A stretch of 64,000 nucleotides of DNA from Terribacillus aidingensis (GCF_900215625.1 NZ_OBEK01000002.1:480676-544675), one strand, 5' to 3'. Counted from the stretch's first letter, positions 9,391-19,656 are shown. The notes: generated by a model not told the origin, from the letters alone. A program made the numbers and translations.

Positions 9391-10292
9391 TATCTGAACT
9401 GCTGCAAACGAGAGAAGAAATCACGGACAAAATCATAAAATAAGCGCTCAGAAGGCGCCACTTGTCTTTCTTTTGGCATGATAATGCCGACTGATCTTCT
9501 GACTTCCGGGAACGTAATTGGAATTTTCGTCGTAAGCCGAGGTGTCGCATCATAGAATGTACTTTCCGGCAAAATGCTGATGCCGATACCAGCTGCGACA
9601 AGCCCTTTAATTGCATCTAAATCTTCGCCCTCTGACGACACTGTCGGCACGAAGCCAGCTTTTTTACATCCGTCCATCACGAGCTGCCGTAATTTAAATC
9701 CATGTGGAAAGAGAACAAATTGCTCGTTTTGCAAATCTTTTAGCTGCAGCTGTTCGCGTTCTGCGAATTGATGTGCAACAGGGACGAGGGCAGAAAAACT
9801 TTCAGTAAACAAAATTTCGCCTTCGATACGATCATGTTCCCTTGGTACGGGACCGATAAAGGCGACATCAATATCACCTCGTGATACTTGCTCAATTAAG
9901 AATTGGTATGTTCCTTGCCGGAGCTGGAATTGTATATTTGGGTAGGCCTCTTTAAAAGAATAAATAACAGTGGGCAGCAGCTGACCTGCTAAGCTGGTTG
10001 GAAAGCCGATTTTAATGGAACCTCGTTCCGGGTCCAAATGTTCATCAATTTGTTTTTTCGCGTAATCAATTGCGTGCATGGCTTTTTCGATATGATTCAA
10101 AAAAGTCCGGCCGATTTTAGTCAGCTTCACATTTCTGCCTTCCCGTTCAAACAGATCGACACCAAGTTCATCCTCTAAATTGCTGATTTGTCGACTGATG
10201 GCTGACTGTGCCACAAGTAAATATTCAGCCGCTTCCGACATATGCTCCCGCTTGGCTACCTCGATAAAATAGCGCAGTTGACGCAATTCCAT
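9390..10292 (-). CDS. gltC: LysR-type activator of glutamate synthase, GltC
   Basis: Transcriptional activator of gltAB, which responds to the glutamate/2-oxoglutarate balance. The 300-aa protein begins MELRQLRYFIEVAKREHMSE and has the LysR helix-turn-helix (AAEYLLVAQSAISRQISNLEDELG), VDLFEREGRN and the effector domain with IKIGFPTSLAGQLLPTV. The sequence is closely like B. subtilis GltC throughout, including the STEGEDLDAIKGLV-like block. It is divergently placed 135 bases from the gltA start, the known arrangement for autoregulated gltC. Confidence 0.95.
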   Translation of the reverse strand: MELRQLRYFIEVAKREHMSEAAEYLLVAQSAISRQISNLEDELGVDLFEREGRNVKLTKIGRTFLNHIEKAMHAIDYAKKQIDEHLDPERGSIKIGFPTSLAGQLLPTVIYSFKEAYPNIQFQLRQGTYQFLIEQVSRGDIDVAFIGPVPREHDRIEGEILFTESFSALVPVAHQFAEREQLQLKDLQNEQFVLFPHGFKLRQLVMDGCKKAGFVPTVSSEGEDLDAIKGLVAAGIGISILPESTFYDATPRLTTKIPITFPEVRRSVGIIMPKERQVAPSERLFYDFVRDFFSRLQQFR

Positions 10293-10310
10293 GGCGTTTT
10301 CCTCCTACCT

Positions 10311-10376
10311 ATATCAATATGAGATTAATTCTATCTAAATTATATATTGTTTCGATTAATTAGAAAACCTTACAAT
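10311..10376 (+). promoter_or_regulatory. gltC-gltA control region: GltC-type boxes and gltA promoter
   Basis: A 15-bp dyad ATATCAATATGAGAT at 10311-10325 matches the GltC box pattern (ATCTCA-like arms). A weaker dyad ATCTAAATTATAT at 10333-10345 is centred about 21 bp away, on the same face of the helix. The gltA promoter appears to be TTGTTT (10347-10352), an 18-bp spacer and TACAAT (10371-10376). The boxes sit upstream of the -35, as for an activator site. Seen in the sequence; the regulator is inferred from the neighbouring gltC. Confidence 0.65.
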
Positions 10377-10427
10377 GGTTAATAAGACAACATGTCGGTT
10401 CGAGACAGAGAGAGTGAGGGATTAATA

Positions 10428-13400
10428 ATGGCATTTCATTTTCTACCAAAAGCACAAGGCTTATATCGCCCGGAATTTGAGCACGATGCATGCGGTATCG
10501 GCTTATACGCGCACATGAAAGGGGAAGCCGCCCATTATATCGTTCAAAAAGGATTGCAGCTGTTATGTCAGCTGGATCACCGCGGCGGACAGGGGAGCGA
10601 TCCTGCATCAGGTGATGGTGCTGGAATCATGGTGCAGCTTCCGCATCGTTATTTTTCCGAAAAGACAGAATATTCATTACCCGAACCAGGTGCCTATGGT
10701 GTGGCAATGGTATTCTTCAACACACAAGACGCGCAGCAGGAAGAACTGGAAAGCAAAATAAACGCGCTTGTAGAGGCAGAAGGACAGCAGGTAATCGGCT
10801 GGCGCACGGTACCTGTCGATGACACACATATCGGTACAATGGCAAGTGATGTGAAGCCTTTCGTCCGTCAGCTTTTTGTAGGAATCGGGGAAAGAACTGA
10901 AAAAGGACTTCCGTTCGAACGGAAACTTTATGTAATCCGTAAACAGGCGGAACAAGAAGCGAAAGAGATGCACCAGCATCTGTATTTCGCCAGCTTCTCC
11001 AGTGAGACAATTGTCTACAAAGGAATGCTCACATCTGTTCAAGTGGACCAGTTTTACCTTGATCTGCAAGATCCGCTCTTTGAAAGTGCATTTGCACTAG
11101 TGCATTCTCGCTTTAGCACGAACACATTCCCAAGCTGGGAACGTGCGCATCCAAACCGTTATCTTATTCATAATGGAGAAATTAATACGCTGCAGGGGAA
11201 CGTTAACTGGATGCGTGCCCGTCAGAAGCAGCTTGTATCTGAAGCGTTTGGAGCAGATACAGCAAAGATTCTTCCTATATTAGACACAGACGGCAGTGAC
11301 TCCTCCATTATGGATAACGCATTTGAATTCTTTGTGCTAGCTGGTCGCAAACCGGCACACGCTGCCATGATGATGATTCCGGAACCATGGGATAAGAATC
11401 CATACATGGATGCAGAAAAACGAGCTTTTTATGCTTATCATAGCACGTTGATGGAGCCGTGGGATGGCCCAACAGCTATTTCCTTTACGAATGGAAAACA
11501 AATCGGTGCTGTTCTTGACCGAAACGGGTTACGTCCAGGTCGTTATTATGTGACGAAAGATGATCATCTTATCCTTTCTTCTGAAGTAGGCGTCCTAGAC
11601 GTGGAAGAAGAAAACATACTTGAAAAAAATCGTATCAGCCCAGGAAAAATGCTGCTATTAGACATGGAGCAGGGCCGGTTGATTCCAGACGAAGAAATCA
11701 AGCAGGAAATGGCTGCTGAAGCACCGTATCAAGAATGGCTGGATAACAATATGGTGACGCTGGAAGATCAGACAACCACGGACGACAGTGCAGTAGAAGA
11801 TCTAGTCACCAAACAGCGAGCATTCGGTTACACGTATGAAGATGTACAAAAATATATCGTACCGCTCGTATCTGAAGGCAAGGACCCAATCGGAGCCATG
11901 GGAAATGATACACCGCTAAGCGTACTGTCTGATCGCCCGCAATCTTTGTTCAATTACTTTAAACAGCTGTTCGCACAAGTAACAAACCCGCCGATTGACG
12001 CGTATCGCGAACAAATCGTTACAAGCACGCTTTCTTATCTTGGAAAGGAAGGCAATCTGCTGCATCCGAATGAAGCGAATTGCCGACGAATCAAGTTAGC
12101 ATCTCCTATTATGACGAATAATCAGCTGGAGCAGCTTGTTGCTGAGCCAAGCGGTGATTTCAAATTGCAAGAGATTCATACCTTATTTGGTGAAGATCTG
12201 AAGAAAAGCATGCAGCGAATTTTCCAAGAAGCAGAAGAAGCAATCAGCAAGGGAGTCAGCGTTCTTGTGCTGACAGATCGCTTGATGTCGGATATATATG
12301 TACCAGTACCAACACTTCTTGCCGTAAGCGGCTTGCACCAGCACCTTGTTCGTAAAGGCTTGCGCACAAAAGTCAGCTTAATTGCTTCGGCTGGAGAAGT
12401 TCGGGAAGTACATCATGTTGCGACACTGCTAGGCTATGGCGCAGATGCCATTCATCCTTATTTGGCTTATGCCACGCTGAAAGAAAGCATTGATAACGAA
12501 GATATTAAGCTAACTTATCCGGAAGCTGTGAAACAATATGCAGCGGCAATGACAGAGGGCGTCGTAAAAGTGATGTCGAAAATGGGTATCAGTACGGTAC
12601 AAAGCTATCGCGGCGCACAAATTTTCGAAGCAGTCGGCATTAGTCATGCTGTTATTTCCAAGTATTTTACCGGAACAACTTCCCAGCTTGATGGGATTGA
12701 CTTGAATACAATTGCGGCGGAAGCGAAAAAACGTCATCAAGCTGCTTACAAATCAGCAGCTGCTGCGCTGGATACAGGCAGCGAATTCCAATGGCGTGCC
12801 AATGGTGAGCATCATGCCTTTAACCCGAAAACAATTCATACGCTGCAATGGGCATGCCGCCAAAATAACTATAATCTGTTTAAAGAATATACCGAGGCAG
12901 CTGATCAGGAGCGCCTAGGATTCTTACGAAACTTGTTTGAGTTCAAAAACGCCAATTCTATTCCTATTGACGAAGTGGAATCAGTGGAAAGCATTGTAAC
13001 GCGATTCAAAACAGGTGCCATGTCATTCGGTTCTATTAGTGAAGAAGCACATGAAGCACTCGCTATTGCGATGAACCGTCTTGGCGGGAAAAGTAACAGC
13101 GGAGAAGGCGGAGAGAATGCCAAGCGTTATCAGTTGGACGAAAACGGCGATTCCAGACGAAGTGCGATTAAACAAATCGCTTCCGGCCGTTTTGGCGTGA
13201 TGAGTTCTTACCTTGTGCAAGCAAATGAGCTGCAGATTAAAGTGGCGCAAGGAGCAAAACCAGGGGAAGGCGGTCAGCTTCCAGGGAAGAAAGTATATCC
13301 ATGGGTAGCTGATGTGCGTAAATCAACGCCTGGCGTGAACTTGATTTCACCACCGCCACACCATGATATTTACAGCATTGAGGACTTGGCGCAGCTGATC

Positions 13401-14975
13401 CACGACTTGAAAAATGCAAATCGCGATGCGCGAATCAGTGTTAAATTGGTAGCAAAAGGCGGCGTCGGCACGATTGCTGCCGGTGTGGCAAAAGGCAGTG
13501 CGGACGTTATTGTTATTAGCGGATACGACGGCGGAACTGGCGCATCACCGAAGACAAGTATTAAGCATGCCGGCCTTCCATGGGAGATCGGACTAGCGGA
13601 AGCGCATCAGACACTCATGCTGAATGGATTGCGTGACCGCGTTCGTTTGGAAACCGACGGCAAGCTGATGACTGGCCGGGATGTCGTTATGGCAGCCTTG
13701 CTTGGAGCAGAGGAATATGGCTTTGCAACAGCACCTCTCGTTGTACTTGGTTGTGTGATGATGCGTGTTTGTCACATTGATACATGTCCGGTTGGTATCG
13801 CAACACAAAATCCAGAGCTGCGGAAGAAGTTTATCGGTGACCCAGATCATGTTGTTAATTTTATGACTTTCATCGCGCAAGAAGTTCGTGAAATTATGGC
13901 TGAACTTGGTTTCCGCAACATGGAAGAAATGGTTGGACGTACCGATGTATTAGAAGTATCTGAGCGTGCTACATCACACTGGAAAGCTGGTCAGCTGGAT
14001 TTGAGCAGATTGCTGCATCAAATTGACGGTGCACGTACGTATACAACGCCGCAAAACCATAAAATTGACATTGCATTGGATACTACGGATATTCTGCCGC
14101 ATATGGAAAAAGCACTCGCTGGCAAAGAACAGGTACATCTTGAGCTGCCAATCCGAAACATTAATCGTGTTGCAGGAACAATTGCCGGCAGTGAGATCAG
14201 CAAGAAATTTGCTGAAGCTGGACTTCCGGAAGACACTGTTAACTTGCACTTCAACGGCTCTGCTGGACAAAGCTTTGGTGCTTTCACACCGAAAGGTATG
14301 ACCTTGTCTGTGACTGGAGACGCCAATGACTATGTAGGAAAAGGCTTGTCCGGTGCGAAGTTGATTGTCAAAAAACCAGTAGATTTCCGAGTTTCGGCTG
14401 CGAAGCATGTTATTGCTGGGAACGTGGCCCTATATGGTGCGACTTCCGGTGAAGCTTATATTAATGGTATGGCTGGTGAGCGTTTCGCCGTTCGGAACAG
14501 TGGTGCCACAGCAGTTGTCGAAGGAATCGGAGAGCATGGCTGTGAGTATATGACTGGCGGTAAAGTTGTTATTCTTGGAGAAGTAGGCAAGAACTTCGCT
14601 GCAGGTATGTCTGGCGGTATTGCTTATATCCATACAACGGATCGTGCAGCATTTAAGCAGTTATGCAACACGGAAATGATTGATTTTGAACCGTTAACAG
14701 ATAAAAAGGAAATTGCTGTCCTGCGCAGTATGATTGAGAAGCATGCGGCATATACCGACAGCGAAAAAGCGAACGTTATTCTGGAAAACTGGGAAGCAGA
14801 ACTTGCAAGCTTTGTAAAGGTAATTCCGATTGATTACCGCAGCATGCTGCACCAAATCGAAGAGCAGCAAGAGCGCGGACTTACGCAGGAGGAAGCAGTC
14901 ATGGAGGCGTTTGTGCTGAAAAACCAGCAGCCGCGTCCAATGAAGGAATCCGAAAAGACTGCAGCAGTACATTAA
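10428..14975 (+). CDS. gltA: glutamate synthase (NADPH) large subunit
   Basis: Catalyses transfer of the glutamine amide to 2-oxoglutarate, giving glutamate. The 1515-aa protein has the N-terminal Ntn amidotransferase domain; Cys22 in EFEHDACGIG becomes the catalytic N-terminus after propeptide removal. A central domain, the FMN synthase domain with GEGGE and SGYDGGTGASPKTSIKHAG, and the 3Fe-4S ligands C-x5-C-x4-C (CVMMRVCHIDTCPVG) follow; a glycine-rich beta-helix (GEAYINGMAGERFAVRNSGA) ends it. The frame extends upstream to 10392, but MAFHFLPKAQGLYRPEFEHDAC at ATG 10428 matches the family and follows AGAGTGAGGG. gltB follows 15 bases later. Confidence 0.97.
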   Translation: MAFHFLPKAQGLYRPEFEHDACGIGLYAHMKGEAAHYIVQKGLQLLCQLDHRGGQGSDPASGDGAGIMVQLPHRYFSEKTEYSLPEPGAYGVAMVFFNTQDAQQEELESKINALVEAEGQQVIGWRTVPVDDTHIGTMASDVKPFVRQLFVGIGERTEKGLPFERKLYVIRKQAEQEAKEMHQHLYFASFSSETIVYKGMLTSVQVDQFYLDLQDPLFESAFALVHSRFSTNTFPSWERAHPNRYLIHNGEINTLQGNVNWMRARQKQLVSEAFGADTAKILPILDTDGSDSSIMDNAFEFFVLAGRKPAHAAMMMIPEPWDKNPYMDAEKRAFYAYHSTLMEPWDGPTAISFTNGKQIGAVLDRNGLRPGRYYVTKDDHLILSSEVGVLDVEEENILEKNRISPGKMLLLDMEQGRLIPDEEIKQEMAAEAPYQEWLDNNMVTLEDQTTTDDSAVEDLVTKQRAFGYTYEDVQKYIVPLVSEGKDPIGAMGNDTPLSVLSDRPQSLFNYFKQLFAQVTNPPIDAYREQIVTSTLSYLGKEGNLLHPNEANCRRIKLASPIMTNNQLEQLVAEPSGDFKLQEIHTLFGEDLKKSMQRIFQEAEEAISKGVSVLVLTDRLMSDIYVPVPTLLAVSGLHQHLVRKGLRTKVSLIASAGEVREVHHVATLLGYGADAIHPYLAYATLKESIDNEDIKLTYPEAVKQYAAAMTEGVVKVMSKMGISTVQSYRGAQIFEAVGISHAVISKYFTGTTSQLDGIDLNTIAAEAKKRHQAAYKSAAAALDTGSEFQWRANGEHHAFNPKTIHTLQWACRQNNYNLFKEYTEAADQERLGFLRNLFEFKNANSIPIDEVESVESIVTRFKTGAMSFGSISEEAHEALAIAMNRLGGKSNSGEGGENAKRYQLDENGDSRRSAIKQIASGRFGVMSSYLVQANELQIKVAQGAKPGEGGQLPGKKVYPWVADVRKSTPGVNLISPPPHHDIYSIEDLAQLIHDLKNANRDARISVKLVAKGGVGTIAAGVAKGSADVIVISGYDGGTGASPKTSIKHAGLPWEIGLAEAHQTLMLNGLRDRVRLETDGKLMTGRDVVMAALLGAEEYGFATAPLVVLGCVMMRVCHIDTCPVGIATQNPELRKKFIGDPDHVVNFMTFIAQEVREIMAELGFRNMEEMVGRTDVLEVSERATSHWKAGQLDLSRLLHQIDGARTYTTPQNHKIDIALDTTDILPHMEKALAGKEQVHLELPIRNINRVAGTIAGSEISKKFAEAGLPEDTVNLHFNGSAGQSFGAFTPKGMTLSVTGDANDYVGKGLSGAKLIVKKPVDFRVSAAKHVIAGNVALYGATSGEAYINGMAGERFAVRNSGATAVVEGIGEHGCEYMTGGKVVILGEVGKNFAAGMSGGIAYIHTTDRAAFKQLCNTEMIDFEPLTDKKEIAVLRSMIEKHAAYTDSEKANVILENWEAELASFVKVIPIDYRSMLHQIEEQQERGLTQEEAVMEAFVLKNQQPRPMKESEKTAAVH

Positions 14976-14990
14976 GAGAGAGGTGTAAGT

Positions 14991-16475
14991 ATGGGGAAAG
15001 CAACCGGATTTATTGACTACAAAAGAGAAGAAGCAAATGAACGAGATCCGAAAACACGCATCCGGGACTGGAACGAATATGCCGCTCCTTTCTCTGATGC
15101 TACGCTGAAGACACAAGGTGCCCGCTGTATGGATTGCGGCACGCCATTCTGTCATATCGGCATGGAAATCGGCGGCAGTACATCCGGGTGTCCGATATAT
15201 AACTTAATTCCAGAGTGGAATGACCTCGTGTATAAAGGGAAGTGGAAGGAAGCATTGGAAAGATTGATGCTGACGAATAACTTCCCGGAATTCACCGGTC
15301 GTGTCTGTCCAGCTCCGTGTGAAGGTTCTTGTACCGTTGCAATTAGTGATCCAGCAGTTGCCATCAAGAATATCGAGCGTGCTATTATCGACAAAGGGTT
15401 TGAAAAGGGCTGGATTACACCGCGCATTCCAGCGAAGCGTACGGGTAAGAAAGTTGCCATCATCGGTTCGGGTCCAGCTGGTCTTGCAAGTGCTGATCAG
15501 CTGAACCAAGCGGGCCACTCTGTAACGGTATATGAACGTGCCGATCGTGCTGGCGGACTGCTGATGTATGGTATTCCTAACATGAAGTTAGAAAAAGATG
15601 TCGTAGAGCGCCGTGTGAATCTACTTAGACAAGAAGGAATCGACTTTATTTTGAATACCGAAATCGGGAAAGATATTCTGGCAGATGACCTTCGTGCACA
15701 GTACGATGCTGTTATTCTTTGTACTGGCGCTCAGCAGCAGCGCGACCTCGTCATTCAAGGAAGAGAAGCGAAAGGTATCCATATTGCAATGGACTATCTG
15801 ACTGTATCAACGAAGGCATTGCTGGATGGCAAACAAGATGCGCAGCCTGAATTCAACGCCGCTGGTAAAGACGTTATTGTTATCGGAGGCGGCGATACGG
15901 GAGCAGACTGTATTGCTACAGCTGTCCGTCAAGGCGCAAAAAGCGTGACGCAATTCGGTAAGCATCCATCGCTCCCGCTTGCCCGCAGTGCAGATAACCA
16001 ATGGCCGGAATATCCGCATGTATTTGGTTTGGAATACGCACACAAAGAAGCGAAAGCGGCGTATGGCGAAGATCCTCGTCAATATAGTATCCAGACAACC
16101 AAATTTGTGAAGGATGAACAGGGCAATTTAAAAGAATTGCATACAGTCGATATGCAAAAAGTACGTAATGATAAAGGTATGTTTGTCTACCAAGAAATTG
16201 AAGGTTCCGAAAAAGTATGGCCAGCTGAACTCGTTTTGATTGCAATTGGTTTTGAAGGAACAGAAACACCGTTGCTTACCGAATTTGGTGTTAATGTAAC
16301 CCCAAACAAACGAGTGGAAGCAGCTTACGGAGATTATCGTACAAACGTAGCTAACGTCTACGCTGCTGGCGACAGCCGACGCGGTCAAAGTTTGATCGTT
16401 TGGGCAATCAACGAAGGCAGAGACGTTGCCAAGCAAGTAGATCTTCAGCTCATGGGTGAGACTGTCTTACCTTAA
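14991..16475 (+). CDS. gltB: glutamate synthase (NADPH) small subunit
   Basis: Delivers electrons from NADPH through FAD and 4Fe-4S clusters to the large subunit. The 494-aa protein has the N-terminal cluster ligands RCMDCGTPFCH, SGCPIYNLIPEWN and CPAPCEGSC, then the FAD loop AIIGSGPAGLASADQL, RAGGLLMYGIPNMKL and the NADPH loop VIGGGDTGADC; IAIGFEGTE and YAAGDSRRGQSLIVWAI close the FAD site. GAGAGAGG precedes the ATG. It is the second gene of the gltAB operon. Confidence 0.97.
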   Translation: MGKATGFIDYKREEANERDPKTRIRDWNEYAAPFSDATLKTQGARCMDCGTPFCHIGMEIGGSTSGCPIYNLIPEWNDLVYKGKWKEALERLMLTNNFPEFTGRVCPAPCEGSCTVAISDPAVAIKNIERAIIDKGFEKGWITPRIPAKRTGKKVAIIGSGPAGLASADQLNQAGHSVTVYERADRAGGLLMYGIPNMKLEKDVVERRVNLLRQEGIDFILNTEIGKDILADDLRAQYDAVILCTGAQQQRDLVIQGREAKGIHIAMDYLTVSTKALLDGKQDAQPEFNAAGKDVIVIGGGDTGADCIATAVRQGAKSVTQFGKHPSLPLARSADNQWPEYPHVFGLEYAHKEAKAAYGEDPRQYSIQTTKFVKDEQGNLKELHTVDMQKVRNDKGMFVYQEIEGSEKVWPAELVLIAIGFEGTETPLLTEFGVNVTPNKRVEAAYGDYRTNVANVYAAGDSRRGQSLIVWAINEGRDVAKQVDLQLMGETVLP

Positions 16476-16480
16476 TAGCC

Positions 16481-16514
16481 AGCAGAACTTCCAATCTAGG
16501 AGGTTCTGCTTTTA
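16481..16514 (+). terminator. gltAB terminator
   Basis: 12-bp stem AGCAGAACTTCC / GGAGGTTCTGCT with one G-T pair, followed by TTTATT. Confidence 0.85.
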
Positions 16515-16583
16515 TTATGCCGTCAGAAGCGTGCGCTAGCCAGTAACTTGTTAGATTATTTACCAGTATTTTGACAGAAGCCC

Positions 16584-16610
16584 TTCAGATAGCTGGTAAT
16601 ATGCCGATAT
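16584..16610 (+). promoter_or_regulatory. candidate SigD promoter of hemAT
   Basis: A perfect SigD -10 element GCCGATAT lies at 16603-16610, 33 bases before the hemAT start. The -35 at the expected 15-bp spacing is TTCA, a poor match to TAAA. hemAT is in the SigD motility regulon in B. subtilis, which supports the reading. Confidence 0.55.
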
Positions 16611-16643
16611 ACAAGTAATGGGGGATCAATGAGGAGGATACAT

Positions 16644-17939
16644 ATGTTTACGAAACGCAAAAAAGAGAGAAAAGCAGGAACAGGGCTGAACACCGCAGAT
16701 ACACAAAGAGCAGAAATAGTGCTAAAAATGGATGGCGAACTAAAAAAACAACTGGATATGATACATCTGACAGAGGAAGACCTTCGTATTCTAACTCAAT
16801 TAGAGCCTGTCATTTGCCAAGAGATAGACAGGATTGTAAACAGTTTTTATCAAAACATTATGAATCAAGATAACTTGCTGCATATTATTGAAAACAATAG
16901 TACAGTCGAGCGGCTGAAAGGTACATTAAAACAGCACATCCAGGAAATGTTCAATGGCCGGGTAGATCAGGAATATATTGAAAAACGTAAGCGAATTGCT
17001 TTGATTCATGCCAAAATCGGACTAGAGCCTAAGTGGTATATGGGGGCATTTCAAGATTTGCTGCAGCAAATGCTGCACATCTTTGAAAATGAGCAAATGG
17101 ATTTTCCAGCGTATCGAAGAGCAGTGTTAGCGACAACGAAGATATTCAACATTGAGCAGCAAATTGTGCTGGATGCATACAACACGGAACATGAGCGGGT
17201 ACATATTGAACATATTGCAAATCAGGATCAGCTGCATGGGAGTATTCAGCATACGTCCGAAACGCTCACCAGTATTTTTACACAGGTGAATCGAGCTGTA
17301 GAGGGATTGGTTTCTTCTTCTGAATCGCTGACAGAGCAAAGCGTGGAGACGAAGCAGACCGCGAAGGAAGTTGTCACCCACTCAGAAGAGGGACAGGCAG
17401 GGCTTATCTCCCAGCAAGAACGTATGCAGCATATCGCTGCGCAGATGAGTGCAGTCCAAGCAGAACTTGCGACGCTGGAAGAAGCAGCTGCGAAAATTGG
17501 AAGCATTGTAGGTTTGGTGGAAGGAATTGCGGAACAAACAAACTTGCTTTCGCTTAATGCATCCATCGAATCTGCTCGGGCGGGAGAACAAGGAAAAGGA
17601 TTTGCTGTCGTGGCGAGTGAAGTTCGTAAATTAGCAGAAGAAACGAAAGCATCTGTTTCGGATGTTACGGGACTCATTCAAGAAACACATGAACAAATAC
17701 GCAATGTGAACCAGTTCATGGGCACAGCGGAGGATTTGATCAATAGCGGCACGGAACAGCTAGGGGATGTTACAGCTCAATTTGAAACAATTATGAGCCA
17801 TTCCCAGGATAATGAGATTGTTAGCTCACGAACAGAACAAAGCATCCAGCAATTTTCACATGAATTAATGGACGTGAAAAAAGCTATGCAGCAGGCCGAG
17901 CATATATTGCGTCAGTTGAATGAATTGACAGAAGCATAA
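16644..17939 (+). CDS. hemAT: heme-based aerotaxis transducer HemAT
   Basis: Soluble oxygen sensor feeding the chemotaxis kinase CheA. Residues 1 to about 180 form the globin-coupled sensor: proximal His122 in [10 protein letters not shown] and Tyr69 in NSFYQNI correspond to His123 and Tyr70 of B. subtilis HemAT. The remainder is an MCP signalling domain with the hairpin tip [37 protein letters not shown]. There is no membrane segment. ATG 16644 is chosen over ATG 16629 because GAGGAGG (16631-16637) lies between them. Length 431 aa, normal for the family. Confidence 0.95.
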   Translation: MFTKRKKERKAGTGLNTADTQRAEIVLKMDGELKKQLDMIHLTEEDLRILTQLEPVICQEIDRIVNSFYQNIMNQDNLLHIIENNSTVERLKGTLKQHIQEMFNGRVDQEYIEKRKRIALIHAKIGLEPKWYMGAFQDLLQQMLHIFENEQMDFPAYRRAVLATTKIFNIEQQIVLDAYNTEHERVHIEHIANQDQLHGSIQHTSETLTSIFTQVNRAVEGLVSSSESLTEQSVETKQTAKEVVTHSEEGQAGLISQQERMQHIAAQMSAVQAELATLEEAAAKIGSIVGLVEGIAEQTNLLSLNASIESARAGEQGKGFAVVASEVRKLAEETKASVSDVTGLIQETHEQIRNVNQFMGTAEDLINSGTEQLGDVTAQFETIMSHSQDNEIVSSRTEQSIQQFSHELMDVKKAMQQAEHILRQLNELTEA

Positions 17940-17944
17940 AAAAA

Positions 17945-17965
17945 CCAGCAGTCAATGACTGCTGG
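17945..17965. terminator. bidirectional hairpin between hemAT and the small membrane gene
   Basis: Near-perfect palindrome CCAGCAGTCA / TGACTGCTGG, with A-run before and T-rich DNA after. It separates two convergent genes whose ends touch it. Confidence 0.75.
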
Positions 17966-18283
17966 CTATTTGTTTTGCAGCTGTGTTTCTTTAAATTGTT
18001 TTTTTAGTATGGATGGCGCTTGTTTGACGGATGTGATGATTGTCTTCGAACCTTCCGTCATGGATTGCACATTGCTTTGGATTTCTTTTTGATGCTGCTG
18101 TAAAACAGTCTGTTCCTGCTTTATTGTCTGCATATCCGCTTGCATTGGTGCCATAATTTGGTTGATTTCTTTTTTCGTCGATAACATGGATTTTACAGCT
18201 TTTGCGATCATAACAGCCGCGAGTGCCACTGACCCGATTACGATAACACCGCACACAATCCACATGATTGTACTCATTTCCAT
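17966..18283 (-). CDS. membrane-anchored coiled-coil protein, unknown function
   Basis: 105-aa protein with one N-terminal membrane segment (IMWIVCGVIVIGSVALAAVMIA) and a polar, Gln/Lys-rich remainder that should form a coiled coil (EINQIMAPMQADMQTIKQEQ and beyond). It resembles DUF948-type envelope proteins in layout, but I do not recognise the family. A good AAGGAGGCACG site precedes the ATG. It has its own promoter region shared with divergent ilvE. Confidence 0.75.
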   Translation of the reverse strand: MEMSTIMWIVCGVIVIGSVALAAVMIAKAVKSMLSTKKEINQIMAPMQADMQTIKQEQTVLQQHQKEIQSNVQSMTEGSKTIITSVKQAPSILKKQFKETQLQNK

Positions 18284-18371
18284 AAACGTGCCTCCTTTAT
18301 TTCTCTATGTAGCTTTACCCTAATATGCGTCTATCGTAACATACAGTCGGAAACTTTGTTAAAATTTTAGG

Positions 18372-18400
18372 TTGAAACTATGCGCTATCTCCTATATAAT
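18372..18400 (+). promoter_or_regulatory. ilvE promoter
   Basis: TTGAAA (18372-18377), 17-bp spacer, TATAAT (18395-18400), giving a leader of about 90 bases before the TTG start. A short inverted repeat ATATTG / CAATAT at 18412-18429 lies just after the predicted transcription start and could be an operator. Confidence 0.7.
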
Positions 18401-18496
18401 TCTTTGATAAGATATTGTTGTCGCAATATTCTATTATTAGGCACAATTTAGGAGAATAAAAGAAAGAAAAATTTAAAATGACAGGGAGTCCTAGCT

Positions 18497-19570
18497 TTGA
18501 AACAACAAACTTTTGCTTTTACACGCAGCGAAAACCTCAAACAGAAACCGGAAGCGAGTACACTAGAATTCGGGAAGGTGTTCACGGATCACATGTTTAC
18601 AATGGATTATTCAGCTGAGACTGGCTGGCATGACCCGCAGATTGTACCGTATGCACCGCTTGAGCTGGACCCAGCCGCGATGTGCTTCCATTACGGCCAG
18701 ACGGTATTTGAAGGCTTGAAAGCCTATGTTACAGAGAAAGGAAAAGTATTGCTTTTCCGTCCTGACAAAAACTTTGAACGTCTTAATCGTTCAAATGACA
18801 GATTGTGTATTCCGAGACTAGACGAAGATTTGGCTTTAGAAGCATTGCGACAGCTTATTTCGGTCGAGAAGGAATGGATTCCGACTGCAGAAGGAACTTC
18901 GCTTTACATTCGTCCTTTCATTATTTCGACGGAGCCGTTCCTTGGAGTAGCTGCATCAGTCAGCTACAAGTTCATCATCATTTTGTCTCCTGTGGGCGCT
19001 TACTATAAGGAAGGAATTAACCCAGTAAGCATCGCAGTAGAAAATGACTATGTACGTGCAGTCAAAGGCGGCACAGGCGACGCCAAAACTGGCGGAAACT
19101 ATGCTGCAAGCCTAAAAGCGCAAGAAGTCGCTGCAGCATCTGGATTTTCGCAAGTTTTATGGCTGGATGGTTTGGAGAAGAAATATGTAGAGGAAGTCGG
19201 TAGCATGAATGTCTTCTTCAAAATCGATGGCGAAATTGTTACACCGCAGCTTAACGGAAGCATTTTGCAAGGTGTCACGCGTGATAGTGTGCTGCACCTG
19301 TTGAACCATTGGGGCTATCCAGTTACGGAGCGCCGCATAGCGATTGCTGAAGTTGTGCAAGCCCAGAAGGAAGGCAGGCTAGAAGAAGTATTCGGCACAG
19401 GAACAGCAGCCATTATCTCACCTGTCGGCAAACTGTCCTACGGGGGAGAAACATACGAAATTAACAACGGCGTAACTGGAGAAGTTGCCAAGCGTATTTA
19501 TGATACAATCACAGGCATTCAAAAAGGCGAACTGGAAGATACATTTGGCTGGACAGTTGAAGTAAAATAG
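18497..19570 (+). CDS. ilvE: branched-chain amino acid aminotransferase
   Basis: PLP enzyme interconverting Leu, Ile and Val with their 2-oxo acids. The 357-aa class IV aminotransferase shows FHYGQTVFEGLKAY, the PLP lysine in GGNYAASLKAQ, YVEEVGSMNVFF and GTGTAAIISPVG. It starts at TTG 18497 after GGGAG. It is a single gene with its own promoter and terminator; the ilv operon is not nearby, as for the separate ilvE/ilvK copies of Bacillus. Confidence 0.95.
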   Translation: MKQQTFAFTRSENLKQKPEASTLEFGKVFTDHMFTMDYSAETGWHDPQIVPYAPLELDPAAMCFHYGQTVFEGLKAYVTEKGKVLLFRPDKNFERLNRSNDRLCIPRLDEDLALEALRQLISVEKEWIPTAEGTSLYIRPFIISTEPFLGVAASVSYKFIIILSPVGAYYKEGINPVSIAVENDYVRAVKGGTGDAKTGGNYAASLKAQEVAAASGFSQVLWLDGLEKKYVEEVGSMNVFFKIDGEIVTPQLNGSILQGVTRDSVLHLLNHWGYPVTERRIAIAEVVQAQKEGRLEEVFGTGTAAIISPVGKLSYGGETYEINNGVTGEVAKRIYDTITGIQKGELEDTFGWTVEVK

Positions 19571-19623
19571 CGGCATAGTGATCTCCAACTGCAGAAGGCG
19601 AAGTAACTAAAAGTTCGAATCAG

Positions 19624-19656
19624 AAACCTCAGAGCTCTCGAAGCTGTGGGGTTTTC
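19624..19656 (+). terminator. ilvE terminator
   Basis: Hairpin AAACCTCAGAGCT / AGCTGTGGGGTTT with two imperfect pairs, followed by TCTACTT. Confidence 0.6.

Noticed and set aside
10677-14633. Several 60-145-codon minus-strand frames under gltA
   Set aside because: They are antisense shadows of a strongly coding gene and lack start signals.
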